Shown: positions 52,468-64,000 of the stretch, in pieces
How positions within the stretch are numbered: position 1 is the stretch's first letter
How the letters are laid out: each line of letters begins with the position of its first letter
NCBI GenBank assembly: GCA_002104905.1
Contig: MCFE01000512.1
Coordinates: 1-64,000, forward strand
DNA length: 64,000 nt
DNA from: Basidiobolus meristosporus CBS 931.73
Taxonomy: Eukaryota > Basidiobolomycota > Basidiobolomycetes > Basidiobolales > Basidiobolaceae
Reading direction: 5' to 3'
Position numbers and translations under genes: made by a program
Notes under the pieces: model-generated
Databases searched by the model: none
Told to the model about the DNA's origin: nothing
What the model saw: the letters and a program-made list of their open reading frames with translations, nothing else

Positions 52468-55170
52468 ATACAGACATGTGATCTAAACTTATGATGCTAG
52501 CATTTAATCTGAGAGCAACCACTGGTTGCTCACAGCCATGTGACCAACAAGCATCATATGAATTATCAGGTTGACAGCAACCACTGGTTGCCAACAGATA
52601 TGTAACTTAAAACTTTCATATTAATATATATTTTGACAGCAACAACTGGTTGCTCACATACATGTGACTTAAACTTATGATGCTAATATTCAATCTGACA
52701 GCAGTCACTTGTTGCCCATAGACACGTGACTAAAAAACATCACATGAATTATCAGGTTAACAGCAGCCACTTGTTGCCCACAGACATGTGACCTAAACTT
52801 ATGATGCTAATATTCAATCTGACAGCAACCAATGGCGGCCCACAGACAAGCAACTTGTTACTTTTCATAGTGGCAGCAGCCATCTGTTACCCACAGACAT
52901 GAGACTTAAAACCTTTATGCTAATTTTTATCTGACAGCAGCCACTGATGGCCCACAGAAATGTGACTTAAGACTGTTGTATAAATATTTATTCTGACAGC
53001 AACAACTGGTTGCCCACATCCATGTGACTTAAACTTATGATGCTAATATTCAATCTAACAAAAGCCACTACTTGCCCACAGACATATGACTAAATACCAT
53101 TGCCCTATTGATTAAGCTGACAGCAGCCACCAGTTACCCACAGACATGTGACTATATTTTGGCATGCCAATTCTCCTTCAGACATCAGCCACTGGTTGCC
53201 CACAGACATGTGACTAAATTTCAGCATGTCAATTTTCTTTCTGACAGCAGCCACTGGTTGCCCACAGACATGTGACTAAAAACCCCTAAGGCTATAATTG
53301 GGACTGACAGCAGCTACTTGTTGCCCACAGAAATGTGACTAAAACAATCATGCTAATATTCAATCTGACAGCAGCCACTTGATGCCCACATACATGTGAC
53401 TGAATTTCAGCATGCCAACTTGCTTTTTATCAGCAGCCACTGTTTGCCTGCAGACATGTGATATAAAGCATTCACTCAATAATCAGGCTGACAGCAGCCA
53501 CCGGTTGCCCACAGACATGTGACTGAGTTTCTGGATGCCAATTTACTTTCTGAAAGCAGCCACTGTTTGCCTTCAGACATGTGACTTAAAACCATCACGC
53601 TATAATCAGGATGACAGCAGCTACTGGTTGCCCACAGACATGCAACTTACAACCATTATGCCAATTTACCATCTGACAGCAACCACTGATTGCCCACAGA
53701 CATGTGACTGAATTTCAGTATACCAATTTACTTTTTGTCAGCAGCCACTTGTTGCCCACAGACATGTGACTTAAAACCATCAAGCTATATTCAGGCTGAC
53801 AGCAGCCACATGTTGCCCACAAACATGTGACTAAAAACCATTACACCATAATTTGGCTGACAGCAACCACATGTTGCCCACAGACATGTGACTGAATTTC
53901 TGCATGCAAATTTTCTTCTGACAGCAGCCACATACGGCCTACAGACATGTGACTTGAAACCCTCACGCTATAATCAGGCTGACAGCAACCACATGTTGCC
54001 CACAAATGTGTGACTAAAAATCATTACGCTATGATTAAGCTAACATCAGCCACTGGTTGCCCACAGACATGTAACTGAATTTCAGCATGACAATTGACTT
54101 CTTGTCAGCAGCCACTGTTTGCCTTTAGACATGTGAGTTAATACCCTTGCGCTATAATTAGGCTGACAGCAGCCACTTAGTGCCCACAAACACATGACTA
54201 AAAATCATTACGCTATAATTAGGCTGACAGCAGCCACTGGTTGCCCACAGACATGTGATTAAAAACCATCATGTTATAATCAGGCTGACAGCGGCCACTG
54301 TTAGCCCACAGACATGTGACTGAAATTCTGCATGCCAATTTTCTTTCTGACAGCAGCCACATGTTGTCAACAGACATGTGACTAAAAACCATCATGCCAT
54401 ATCCAGGCTGACAGCAGCCACTGGTTGCCCACAGACATGTGACTGAATATCTGCATGCCAATTTCCTTTCTGACAGCAGCCACATGTTGCCCTCAGATAT
54501 GTGACTAAAAACCATTACGCTATATCCAGGCTGACAGCACCCACATGTTGCCCGCAGATATGTGACTAAAAACCATCACGTTATAATCAGGCTGACAACG
54601 GCCACTGTTAGCCCACAGACATGAGAATCAAATTCTGCATGCCAATTTTCTTTCTGACAGTAGCCACTGATTGCCATCGGATATGTGACTAAAAACCATC
54701 ATGCAAATGATCAGCCTGACAGCAGCCACTTGTTGCCCACAGTCATGTAATTAAAACAATAATATTGACTGAATATCTGCACGCCAATTTTCTCTCTGAC
54801 AGCAGCCACGTGTTGCCCACAGACATGTGACTTAAAACTATCATGCTATATTTAGGCTGACAGCAGCCACATGTTGCCCACAGACATGTGACTAAAAACC
54901 ATCACGCTATAATTAGGCTGGCAGCAACCACTTGTTGCCCACAGACATGTGACTAAAACCATTACGCTAAAATATGGCTGACAGCAGCCACTGGTGGCCC
55001 ACAGACATGTGACTAAAAACCATCACGCTAGAATGAGGCTGACAGTAGCCACTTGTTGCCCACAGACATGTGACTTAAAACCATCATGCTATAATCAGGC
55101 AGACAGCAGCCACTGGTTGCCCACAGACATGTGACTAAAAACCATTACGCTATAATTAGGCTGACAGCAG

Positions 55171-56175
55171 CCACTTGTTACCCAGAGACATGTGACTAAA
55201 AACCATTACGCTATAATTAGGCTGACAGCAGCCACTGGTTGCTGACAGACATGTGACTCAAAACCATTATGTTATAATCATGCTGACAGCAGCCACTTGT
55301 TGCTCACAGACATGTGATTAAAACAATAACATTGATAATTGGGTTAACAGCAGCCACCGGTTGCCCGCAGCCATGTCACTTAAAACCATTATGCTAATTC
55401 TTAATCTGACAACAGCCACTTGTTGCCCACAGACATGTGACTCAAAACCATCACGCCATGTTCAGGCTGAGAGCAGTGACTTGTTGCACTCAGACATGTG
55501 ACTAAAAACCATTACACTATAATCAGGCTGACAGCAGCAACATGTTGCCCATAGACATGTGCCTAAAAACCATCACGCTTGAATTAGGGTGAGAGCAGCC
55601 ACATGTTGCCCACAGACATGTGACTTAAAACCATCATGCTATAATCAGGCAGACAGCAGCCACTGGTTGCCCACAGACATGTGACTTAAAACCATCATGC
55701 TATAATCAGGCAGACAGCAGCCACTTGTTACCCAGAGACATGTGACTAAAAACCATTACGCTATAATTAGGCTGACAGCAGCCACTGGTTGCTGACAGAC
55801 ATGTGACTCAAAACCATTATGTTATAATCATGCTGACAGCAGCCACTTGTTGCTCACAGACATGTGATTAAAACAATAACATTGATAATTGGGTTAACAG
55901 CAGCCACCGGTTGCCTGCAGCCATGTCACTTAAAACCATTATGCTAATTCTTAATCTGACAACAGCCACTTGTTGCCCACAGACATGTGACTCAAAACCA
56001 TCACGCCATGTTCAGGCTGAGAGCAGTGACTTGTTGCACTCAGACATGTGACTAAAAACCATTACACTATAATCAGGCTGACAGCAGCAACATGTTGCCC
56101 ATAGACATGTGCCTAAAAACCATCACGCTTGAATTAGGGTGAGAGCAGCCACATGTTGCCCACAGACATGTGACT
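55171..56175. repeat. Higher-order repeat, about 550 bp (9 monomers)
   Basis: The segment starting CCACTTGTTACCCAGAGACA at 55,171 is repeated at 55,721 with only a few differences, including the odd monomer with ATAACATTGATAATTGGGTT. 550 bp is close to nine monomers of 61. Confidence 0.85.
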
Positions 56176-56570
56176 TGAAACCATCATGCTATAATCAGGC
56201 TTACAGCAGCCACTCGTTGCGCACAGACATGTGACTTAAGACCATTAGGCTAATATTTAATATGACAACAGCCACTTGTTGCACTCAGACATGCAACTTG
56301 AAACCATCACGCTATAATTTGGCTGACGGCAGCCACTTGTTGCCCACAGACATGTGACTAAACACCATTACGCTAAAATATGGCTGACAGCAGCCACTGG
56401 TTGCCCACAGACATGTGTCTTAAAACCATCATGCTATATTCAGGCTGACAGCAGCCACTGGTTGCCCACAGACATGTGTCTTATAACCATCATGCTATAT
56501 TCAGGCTGACAGCAGCCACTTGTTGCCCACAGACATGTGACTCAAACAATAATATTAATGATTGGGCTGA

Positions 56571-56630
56571 CAGCAGCCACCGGTTGCCCACAGCAGCCAC
56601 CGGTTGCCCACAGCAGCCACCGGTTGCCCA
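56571..56630. repeat. Three perfect 20-bp repeats within one monomer
   Basis: CAGCAGCCACCGGTTGCCCA occurs three times in direct succession. It is a local slippage product of part of the satellite unit. Confidence 0.95.
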
Positions 56631-59150
56631 CAGCAATGTCACTTAAAACAATTATGCTCATTTTTAATCTGACAACAGCCACTTGTTGCCCACAGACATG
56701 TGACTTTAAACCATCATGCTATATTTAGGCTGACAGCAGCCACATGTTGCCCACAGACATGTGACTAAAAACCATCACGCTTGAATTAGGGTGAGAGCAG
56801 CCACATTTTGCCCACAGACATGTGACTTGAAACCATCATGCTATATTTAGGCTGACAGCAGCCACTTGTTGCCCACAGACATGTGACTAAACACCATTAC
56901 ACTAAAATATGGCTGACAGAAGCCACTAGTTGCCCACAGACATGTGACTTAAAAACATTACACTAAAATATGGCTGACAGCAGCCACTGGTTGCCCACAG
57001 ACATGTAACTAAAAGCCATCACGCTAGAATCAGGCTGACAGCAGCCACTTGTTGCCCATGGACATGTGACTCAAACAATAATATTAATGATTGGGCTGAC
57101 AGCAGCCACCGGTTGCCCGCAGCACTGTCACTTAAAACCATTGTTGCTAATTTTTAATCAGACAACAGCCACTGGTTGCCCACAGATATGTGACTTAAAA
57201 CCATTACGCTAAAATATGGCTGACAGCAGCCACATGTTGCCCACAGACATGTGACTAAAAACCATCACGTTAGAATCAGGCTGACAGCAGCCACATGTTG
57301 CCAACAGACATGTGACTAAAAACCAGTACCCTATAATTAGGCTGGCATCAGCCACTTATTGCCTGCAGACATGTGAATTAAAACCATCATGCTATAATTA
57401 GGCTGACAGCAGCTAGAATCAGGCTGACAGCAGCCACTGGTTGCCCACAGACATGTGACTAAAACCATTATGCTAGAATCAGGCTGACTGCAGCCACTGG
57501 TTGCCCACAGACATGTGACTAAAAACCAATACCCTATAATTAGGCTGCCAGCAGCCACTTGTTGCCCACAGACATATGACTAAAACAATCACGCTAGAAG
57601 CAGGCTGACAGCAGCCACTTGTTATCCACAAACATGTGACTTAAAACCCCTTATGCTATACTTAGGCTGACAGCAGCCACTTGTTGCCCACAGACATGTG
57701 GCTAAACCATTACGTTAGAATCAGGCTGACAGCAGCCACTGGTTGCCCACAGACATGTGACTAAAAACCATCACGCTAGAATTAGGCTGACAGCAGCCAC
57801 TTATTGCCTGCAGACATGTGAATTAAAACCATCATGCTATAATTAGGCTGACAGCAGCCACATGTTGCCCACAGACATGTGACCTAAACCATCACGTTAA
57901 AAACAGGCTGACAGCAGCCACTGGTTGCCCTCAGACATGTGACTAAACCATTACGCTAGAATCAGGCTGACAGCAGCCACTGGTTGCCCACAGACATATG
58001 ACTAAAAACCAGTACCCTGTAATTAGGCTGGCATCAGCCACTTATTGCCTGCAGACATGTGAATTAAAACCATCATGCTATAATTAGGCTGACAGCAGCT
58101 AGAATCAGGCTGACAGCAGCCACTGGTTGCCCACAGACATGTGACTAAAAACCAATACCCTATAATTATGCTGACAGCAGCCACTGGTTGCCCACAGACA
58201 TGTGACTAAAAACCAATACCCTATAATTATGCTGACAGCAGCCACTTGTTGCCCACAGACATGTGACTAAAAACCAATACCCTATAATTAGGCTGACAGC
58301 AGCCACTGGTTGCCCACAGACATGTGACTAAAAACCAATACCCTATAATTAGGCTGACAGCAGCCACTGGTGCGCCCACAGACATGTGACTTAAAACCAT
58401 TACACTAAAATATGGCTGACAGCAGCCACATGATGCCCACAGACATGTGACTAAAAACCTTTACACTATAATTAGGCTAACAGCAGCCACTGGTTACCCA
58501 CAGACACGTGACTTAAAACCATTACGCTAAAATATGGCTGACACCAGCCACTGGTTGCCCACAGACATGTGACTAAAAACCAATACCCTATAATTAGGCT
58601 GACAGCAGCCACTTGTTGCCCACAGACATGTGACCTAAACCATCGCGTAAAAATCAGGCTGACAGCAGCCACTGGTTGCCCTCAGACATGTGACTAAACC
58701 ATTACGCTAGAATCAGGCTGACAGCAGCCACTAGTTGCCCACAGACATGTGACTTAAAACTATCATGCTATATTTAGGCTGACAGCAGCCACTTGTTGAC
58801 CACAGACATGTGACTAAAAACCATCACGCTAGAATCAGGCTGACAGCACCCACTTGTTGCCCACAGACATGTGACTTAAAACCATTACGCTAAAATATGG
58901 CTGACAGCAGCCACTTGTTGCCCAGAGACATGTGACTAAATTTCTGCATGTAAATTTGTGACATAAACCCTCACGTTAAAATCAGGCTGACAGCAGCCAC
59001 TGGTTGCCCTCAGACATGTGACTAAAAACCATCACGCTAGAATCACGCTGACAGCAGCCACATGTTGCCCACAGACATGTGACTAAAAACCAATACCCTA
59101 AAATATGGCTGACAGCAGCCACTTGTTGCCCACAGACATGTGACTGAATT

Positions 59151-60620
59151 TCTGAAGGCAAATTTGTGACATAAACCCTCACGTTAAAATCTGGCTGACA
59201 GCAGCCACTGGTTGCCCTCAGACATGTGACTAAACCATTACGCTAGAATCAGCCTGACAGCAGCCACTGGTTGCCCACAGACATGTGACTTAAAACCATC
59301 ATGCTATATTTAGGCTGACAGCAGCCACTTGTTGACCTCAGACATGTGACTAAAAACCATCATGCTAGAATCAGGCTGACAGCAGCCACTTATTGTCCAC
59401 AGACATGTGACTAAAAACTATTAAGCTATAATTAGGCTGACAGCAGCCACTGGTTGCCCACAGACATGTGACTGAATTTCTGCATGCAAATTTGTGACAT
59501 AAACCCTCAGGTTATAATCAGGCTGACAGCAGCCACTGGTTGCCCTCAGACACGTGACTAAAAACCATCACGCTAGAATCATGCTGACAGCAGCCACATG
59601 TTGCCCACAGGCATGTGACTAAAAACAAATACCCTAAAATATGGCTGACAGCAGCCACTTGTTACCCACAAACATGTGACTGTATTTCTGCATGCAAATT
59701 TGTGACATAAACCCTCACGTTAAAATCAAGCAGCCACTGGTTGCCCACAGACATGTGACTAAAACCATTATGCTAGAATCAGGCTGACAGCAGCCACTTA
59801 TTGTCCACAGACATGTGACTAAAAACTATTACGCTATAATTAGGCTGACAGCAGCCACTGGTTGCCCACAGACATGTGACTGAATTTCTGCATGCAAATT
59901 TGTGACATAAACCCTCACGTTAAAATCAGGCTGACAGCAGCCACTGGTTGCCCTCAGATATGTGACTAAACCATTACGCTAGAATCAGGCTGACAGCAAC
60001 CACTTGTTGCCCACAGACATGTGACTGAATTTCTGAAGGCAAATTTGTGACATAAACCCTCACGTTAAAATCTGGCTGACAGCAGCCACTGGTTGCCCTC
60101 AGACATGTGACTAAACCATTACGCTAGAATCAGCCTGACAGCAGCCACTGGTTGCTCACAGACATGTGACTTAAAACCATCATGCTATATTTAGGCTGAC
60201 AGCAGCCACTTGTTGACCTCAGACATGTGACTAAAAACCATCATGCTAGAATCAGGCTGACAGCAGCCACTTATTGCCCACAGACATGTGACTAAAAACT
60301 ATTACGCTATAATTAGGCTGACAGCAGCCACTGGTTGCCCACAGACATGTGACTGAATTTCTGCATGCAAATTTGTGACATAAACCCTCAGGTTAAAATC
60401 AGGCTGACAGCAGCCACTGGTTGCCCTCAGACACGTGACTAAAAACCATCACGCTAGAATCACGCTGACAGCAGCCACATGTTGCCCACAGGCATGTGAC
60501 TAAAAACAAATACCCTAAAATATGGCTGACAGCAGCCACTTGTTACCCACAAACATGTGACTGAATTTCTGCATGCAAATTTGTGACATAAATCCTCACG
60601 TTAAAATCAGGCTGACAGCA
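59151..60620. repeat. Higher-order repeat, 881-bp offset
   Basis: The rare word TCTGAAGGCAAATTTGTGAC at 59,151 recurs at 60,032. About 590 bp after each copy match in monomer order, including the 87-bp variant monomers and ACAGGCATGTGACTAAAAAC. Related orders recur near 62,380 and 63,640. Confidence 0.75.
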
Positions 60621-61029
60621 GCTACTGGTTGCCCTCAGACATGTGACTAAACCATTACGCTAGAATCAGGCTGACAGCAGCCACTGGTTGCCCACAGACA
60701 TGTGACTTAAAACCATCATGCTATATTTAGGCTGACAGCAGCCACTTGTTGACCTCAGACAGGTGACGAAAAACCATCACGCTAGAATCAGGCTGACAGC
60801 AGCCACTTGTTGCCCACAGACATGTGACTAAAAACTATTACGCTATAATTAGGCTGACAGCAGCCAAATGTTGCCCACAGACATGTGACTTAAAACCATT
60901 ACGGTAAAATATGGCTGACAGCAGCCACAGGTTGCCCACAGACATGTGACTAAACCATTACGCTAGAATCAGGCTGACAGCAGCCACTGGTTGCCCACAG
61001 ACATGTGACTTAAAACCATCATGCTATAT

Positions 61030-61610
61030 TTAGGCTGACAGCAGCCACTTGTTGCCCACAGACATGTGACCTAAACCATCACGTTAAAAACAGGCTGACA
61101 GCAGCCAAATGTTGCCCGCAGACATATGACTAAAACCATTAAGCTAGAAGCAGGCTGACAGCAGCCACTTGTAATCCACAAACATGTGACTTAAAACCCC
61201 TTATGCTATACTTAGGCTGACAGCAGCCACTGGTTGCCCACAGACATGTGACTGAATTTCTGCATGCAAATTTGTGACATAAACCCTCAGGTTAAAATCA
61301 GGCTGACAGCAGCCACTGGTTGCCCTCAGACATGTGACTAAACCATTACGCTAGAATCAGCCTGACAGCAGCCACTGGTTGCCCACAGACATGTGACTTA
61401 AAACCATCATGCTATATTTAGGCTGACAGCAGCCACTTGTTGCCCACAGACATGTGACCTAAACCATCACGTTAAAAACAGGCTGACAGCAGCCAAATGT
61501 TGCCCGCAGACATATGACTAAAACCATTAAGCTAGAAGCAGGCTGACAGCAGCCACTTGTAATCCACAAACATGTGACTTAAAACCCCTTATGCTATACT
61601 TAGGCTGACA
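61030..61610. repeat. Higher-order repeat, 388-bp offset
   Basis: The series ending GTAATCCACAAACATGTGAC (61,171) and CCCCTTATGCTATACTTAGG is repeated 388 bp later (61,559). A similar block with GTTATCCACAAACATG appears near 57,622 and 63,014. Confidence 0.75.
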
Positions 61611-64000
61611 GCAGCCACTGGTTGCCCTCAGACATGTGACTAAACCATTACACTAGAATCAGGCTGACAGCAGCCACTGGTTGCCCTCAGACATGTGACG
61701 AAAAACCATCACGCTAGAATCAGGCTGACAGCAGCCACTTATTGCCCACAGACATGTGACTAAAAACTATTACGCTAGAATCAGGCTGACAGCAGCCAAA
61801 TGTTGCCCCAGACATGTGACTTAAAACCATTACGGTAAAATATGGCTGACAGCAGCCACTTATTGCCCACAGACATGTGACTAAAAACTATTACTCTATA
61901 ATTAGGCTGACAGCAGCCACTGGTTGCCCCCAGACATGTGACTGAATACCTGCATGCAAATTTGTGACATATAGAATCAGGCTGACAGCAGCCAAATGTT
62001 GCCCCAGACATGTGACTTAAAACCATTACGGTAAAATATGGCTGACAGCAGCCACTGGTTGCCCACAGACATGTGACTAAACCATTACGCTAGAATCAGG
62101 CTGACAGCAGCCACTGGTTGCCCACAGACATGTGACTTAAAAGCATCATGCTATATTTAGGCTGACATCAGCCACTTGTTGACAACAGAAATGTGACATA
62201 AACCCTCACGTTAAAATCAGGCTGTCAGCAGCCACTGGTTGCCCTCAGACATGTGACTAAAAACAATCACACTAGAATCACGCTGACAGCAGTCACATGT
62301 TGCCCACAGACATGTGACCAAAAACCAATACCCTAAAATATGGCTGACAGCAGCCACTTGTTGCCCACAGACATGTGACTGAATTTCTGCATGCAAATTT
62401 GTGACATAAACCCTCACGTTAAAATCATGCTGACAGCAGCCACTGGTTGCCCTCAGACATGTGTCTAAACCATTACGCTAGAATCAGGCTGACAGCAGCC
62501 ACTGGTTGCCCACAGACATGTGAATTAAAACCATCATGCTATATTTAGGCTGACAGCAGCCACTTGTTGACCTCAGACATGTGACTAAAAACCATCATGC
62601 TAGAATCAGGCTGACAGCAGCCACTTATTGCCCACAGACATGTGACTAAAAACTATTACGCTATAATTAGGCTGACAGCAGCCACTGGTTGCCCACAGAC
62701 TTGTGACTGAATTTCTGCATGCAAATTTGTGACATAAACCCTCACGTTAAAATCAGGCTGACAGCATCCACTGGTTCCCTCAGACATGTGACTAAAAACC
62801 ATCACGCTAGAATCAGGCTGACAGCAGCCACTGGTTGCCCACAGACATGTGACTTAAAACCATCATGCTATATTTAGGCTGACAGCAGCCACTTGTTGCC
62901 CACAGACATGTGACCTAAACCATCACGTTAAAAACAGGCTGACAGCAGCCAAATGTTGCCCTCAGACAAATGACTAAAACCATTAAGCTAGATGCAGGCT
63001 GACAGCAGCCACTTGTTATCCACAAACATGTGACTTAAAACCCCTTATGCTATACTTAGGCTGACAGCAGCCACTTGTTGCCCACCAACATGTGGCTAAA
63101 CCATTACGTTAGAATCAGGCAGACAGCAGCCACTGGTTGCCCACAGACATGTGACTCAAAACCATCACGCTAGAATTAGGCTGACAGCAGCCACTGGTTG
63201 CTCACAGACATGTGACCTAAACCATCACGTTAAAATCAGGCTGACAGCAGCCACTGGTTGCCCACAGACATGTGACCTAAACCATCACGTTAAAAACAGG
63301 CTGACAGCAGCCAAATGTTGCCCTCAGACAAATGACTAAAACCATTACGCTAGAATCAGGCTGACAGCAGCCACATGGTTGTCCACAGACATGTGACTTA
63401 AAAGCATCATGCTATATTTAGGCTGACATCAGCCACTTGTTGACAACAGAAATGTGACATAAACCCTCACGTTAAAATCAGGCTGACAGCTGCCACTGGT
63501 TGCCCTCAGACATGTGACTAAAAACCATCACGCTAGAATCACGCTGACAGCAGCCACATGTTGCCCACAGACATGTGACTAAAAACCAATACCTAAAATA
63601 TGGCTGACAGCAGCCACTTGTTGCCCACAGACATGTGACTGAATTTCTGCATGCAAATTTGTGACATAAACCCTCACGTTAAAATCAGGCTGACAGCAGC
63701 CACTGGTTGCCCTCAGACATGTGACTAAACCATTACGCTAGAATCAGGCTGACAGCAGCCACTGGTTGCCCACAGACATGTGACTTAAAACCATCATGCT
63801 ATATTTAGGCTGACAGCAGCCACTTGTTGACCTCAGATATGTGACTAAAAACTATTACGCTATAATTAGGCTGACAGCAGCCACTGGTTGCCCACAGACA
63901 TGTGACTGAATTTCTGCATGCAAATTTGTGATGTAAACCCTGACGTTAAAATCAGGCTGACAGCAGCCACTGGTTGCCCACAGACATGTGACTTAAAAGC

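Larger units (their letters stand above)
51131..64000. repeat. 61-bp satellite, main array, runs off the window
   Basis: Roughly 200 tandem monomers. The typical unit begins CTGACAGCAGCCACTGGTTG, continues CCCACAGACATGTGACTAAA and ends AACCATTACGCTATAATTAG G (61 bp; 59-62 common). Monomers become more uniform to the right. An 87-bp variant carries an insert with CTGCATGCAAATTTGTGACA. No coding capacity is conserved: the unit length is not divisible by three, and the minus-strand frames reading SHMSVGNQWLLSA are by-products. The array is heterochromatin-like and may be centromeric or subtelomeric. Confidence 0.97.

Noticed and set aside
54219-62417. Minus-strand frames encoding repeated SHMSVGNQWLLSA-type peptides
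   Set aside because: By-products of a 61-bp satellite. Frames change from monomer to monomer and are broken at random.
51131-64000. CRISPR-like array of regularly spaced repeats
   Set aside because: Repeat and would-be spacer both recur in every unit. The whole unit is tandem satellite, and the context is eukaryotic.

Overview
This is eukaryotic nuclear DNA, most likely from a filamentous or early-diverging fungus; the lineage cannot be fixed from this window. The evidence is intronless secreted-protein genes with TATA boxes and AATAAA signals, a Ty3/Gypsy chromovirus with a C-terminal chromodomain, a PIF/Harbinger-like DNA transposon and a long 61-bp satellite. Only one gene belongs to a widely known family: the 3'-truncated short-chain dehydrogenase at the left edge (minus strand, 1-809).

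The centre (about 9.7-33.9 kb, with an outlying decayed pair at 2.1-3.2 kb) is a tandem cluster of three families of small secreted proteins, called A, B and C here. A (+, 184 aa) is signal peptide, two Cys, an acidic stretch, a Q/N-rich module and a basic Tyr/Lys tail. B (+, 192 aa) is signal peptide, a Cys/Arg/Tyr-rich basic head, a middle domain and two 20-residue acidic Cys repeats. C (-, about 144 aa) is signal peptide, the same Q/N-rich module as A, an acidic run and a Cys/Arg/Tyr tail. There are 3 full-length A, 6 B and 6 C genes, plus many relics. The relics suggest an ancestral cassette of C'(-), C(-), A'(+), B'(+), A(+), B(+), in which the primed copies have mostly decayed. A 6.27-kb tandem duplication (20,639-26,912, repeated from 26,913) is clear. 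Core promoters sit at a fixed distance from the start codons. I cannot assign a function. The proteins look like secreted polyampholytes with low-complexity Q/N segments, possibly wall, adhesive or effector-like products.

The DNA around the cluster is repeat-rich. A stretch of 5.4 kb (4.33-9.72 kb) has almost no CpG. A 5.9-kb chromovirus (35,596-41,513) has 697-bp LTRs and a perfect 5-bp target duplication, but its coding frames carry several nonsense codons. A degenerate 34-bp minisatellite (42.1-42.9 kb) is followed by the 61-bp satellite from 42.96 kb to the window end. The satellite is decayed at its left edge and homogeneous, with higher-order repeats, to the right. Its old edge was invaded by a 3.4-kb Harbinger-like element, a 733-bp perfect-symmetry foldback element and an inverted, internally deleted Harbinger copy. 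The two elements with both ends present are flanked by AAT duplications.

Overall the window looks like a fast-evolving secreted-protein cluster between CpG-depleted, transposon-rich DNA and a heterochromatin-like satellite block.
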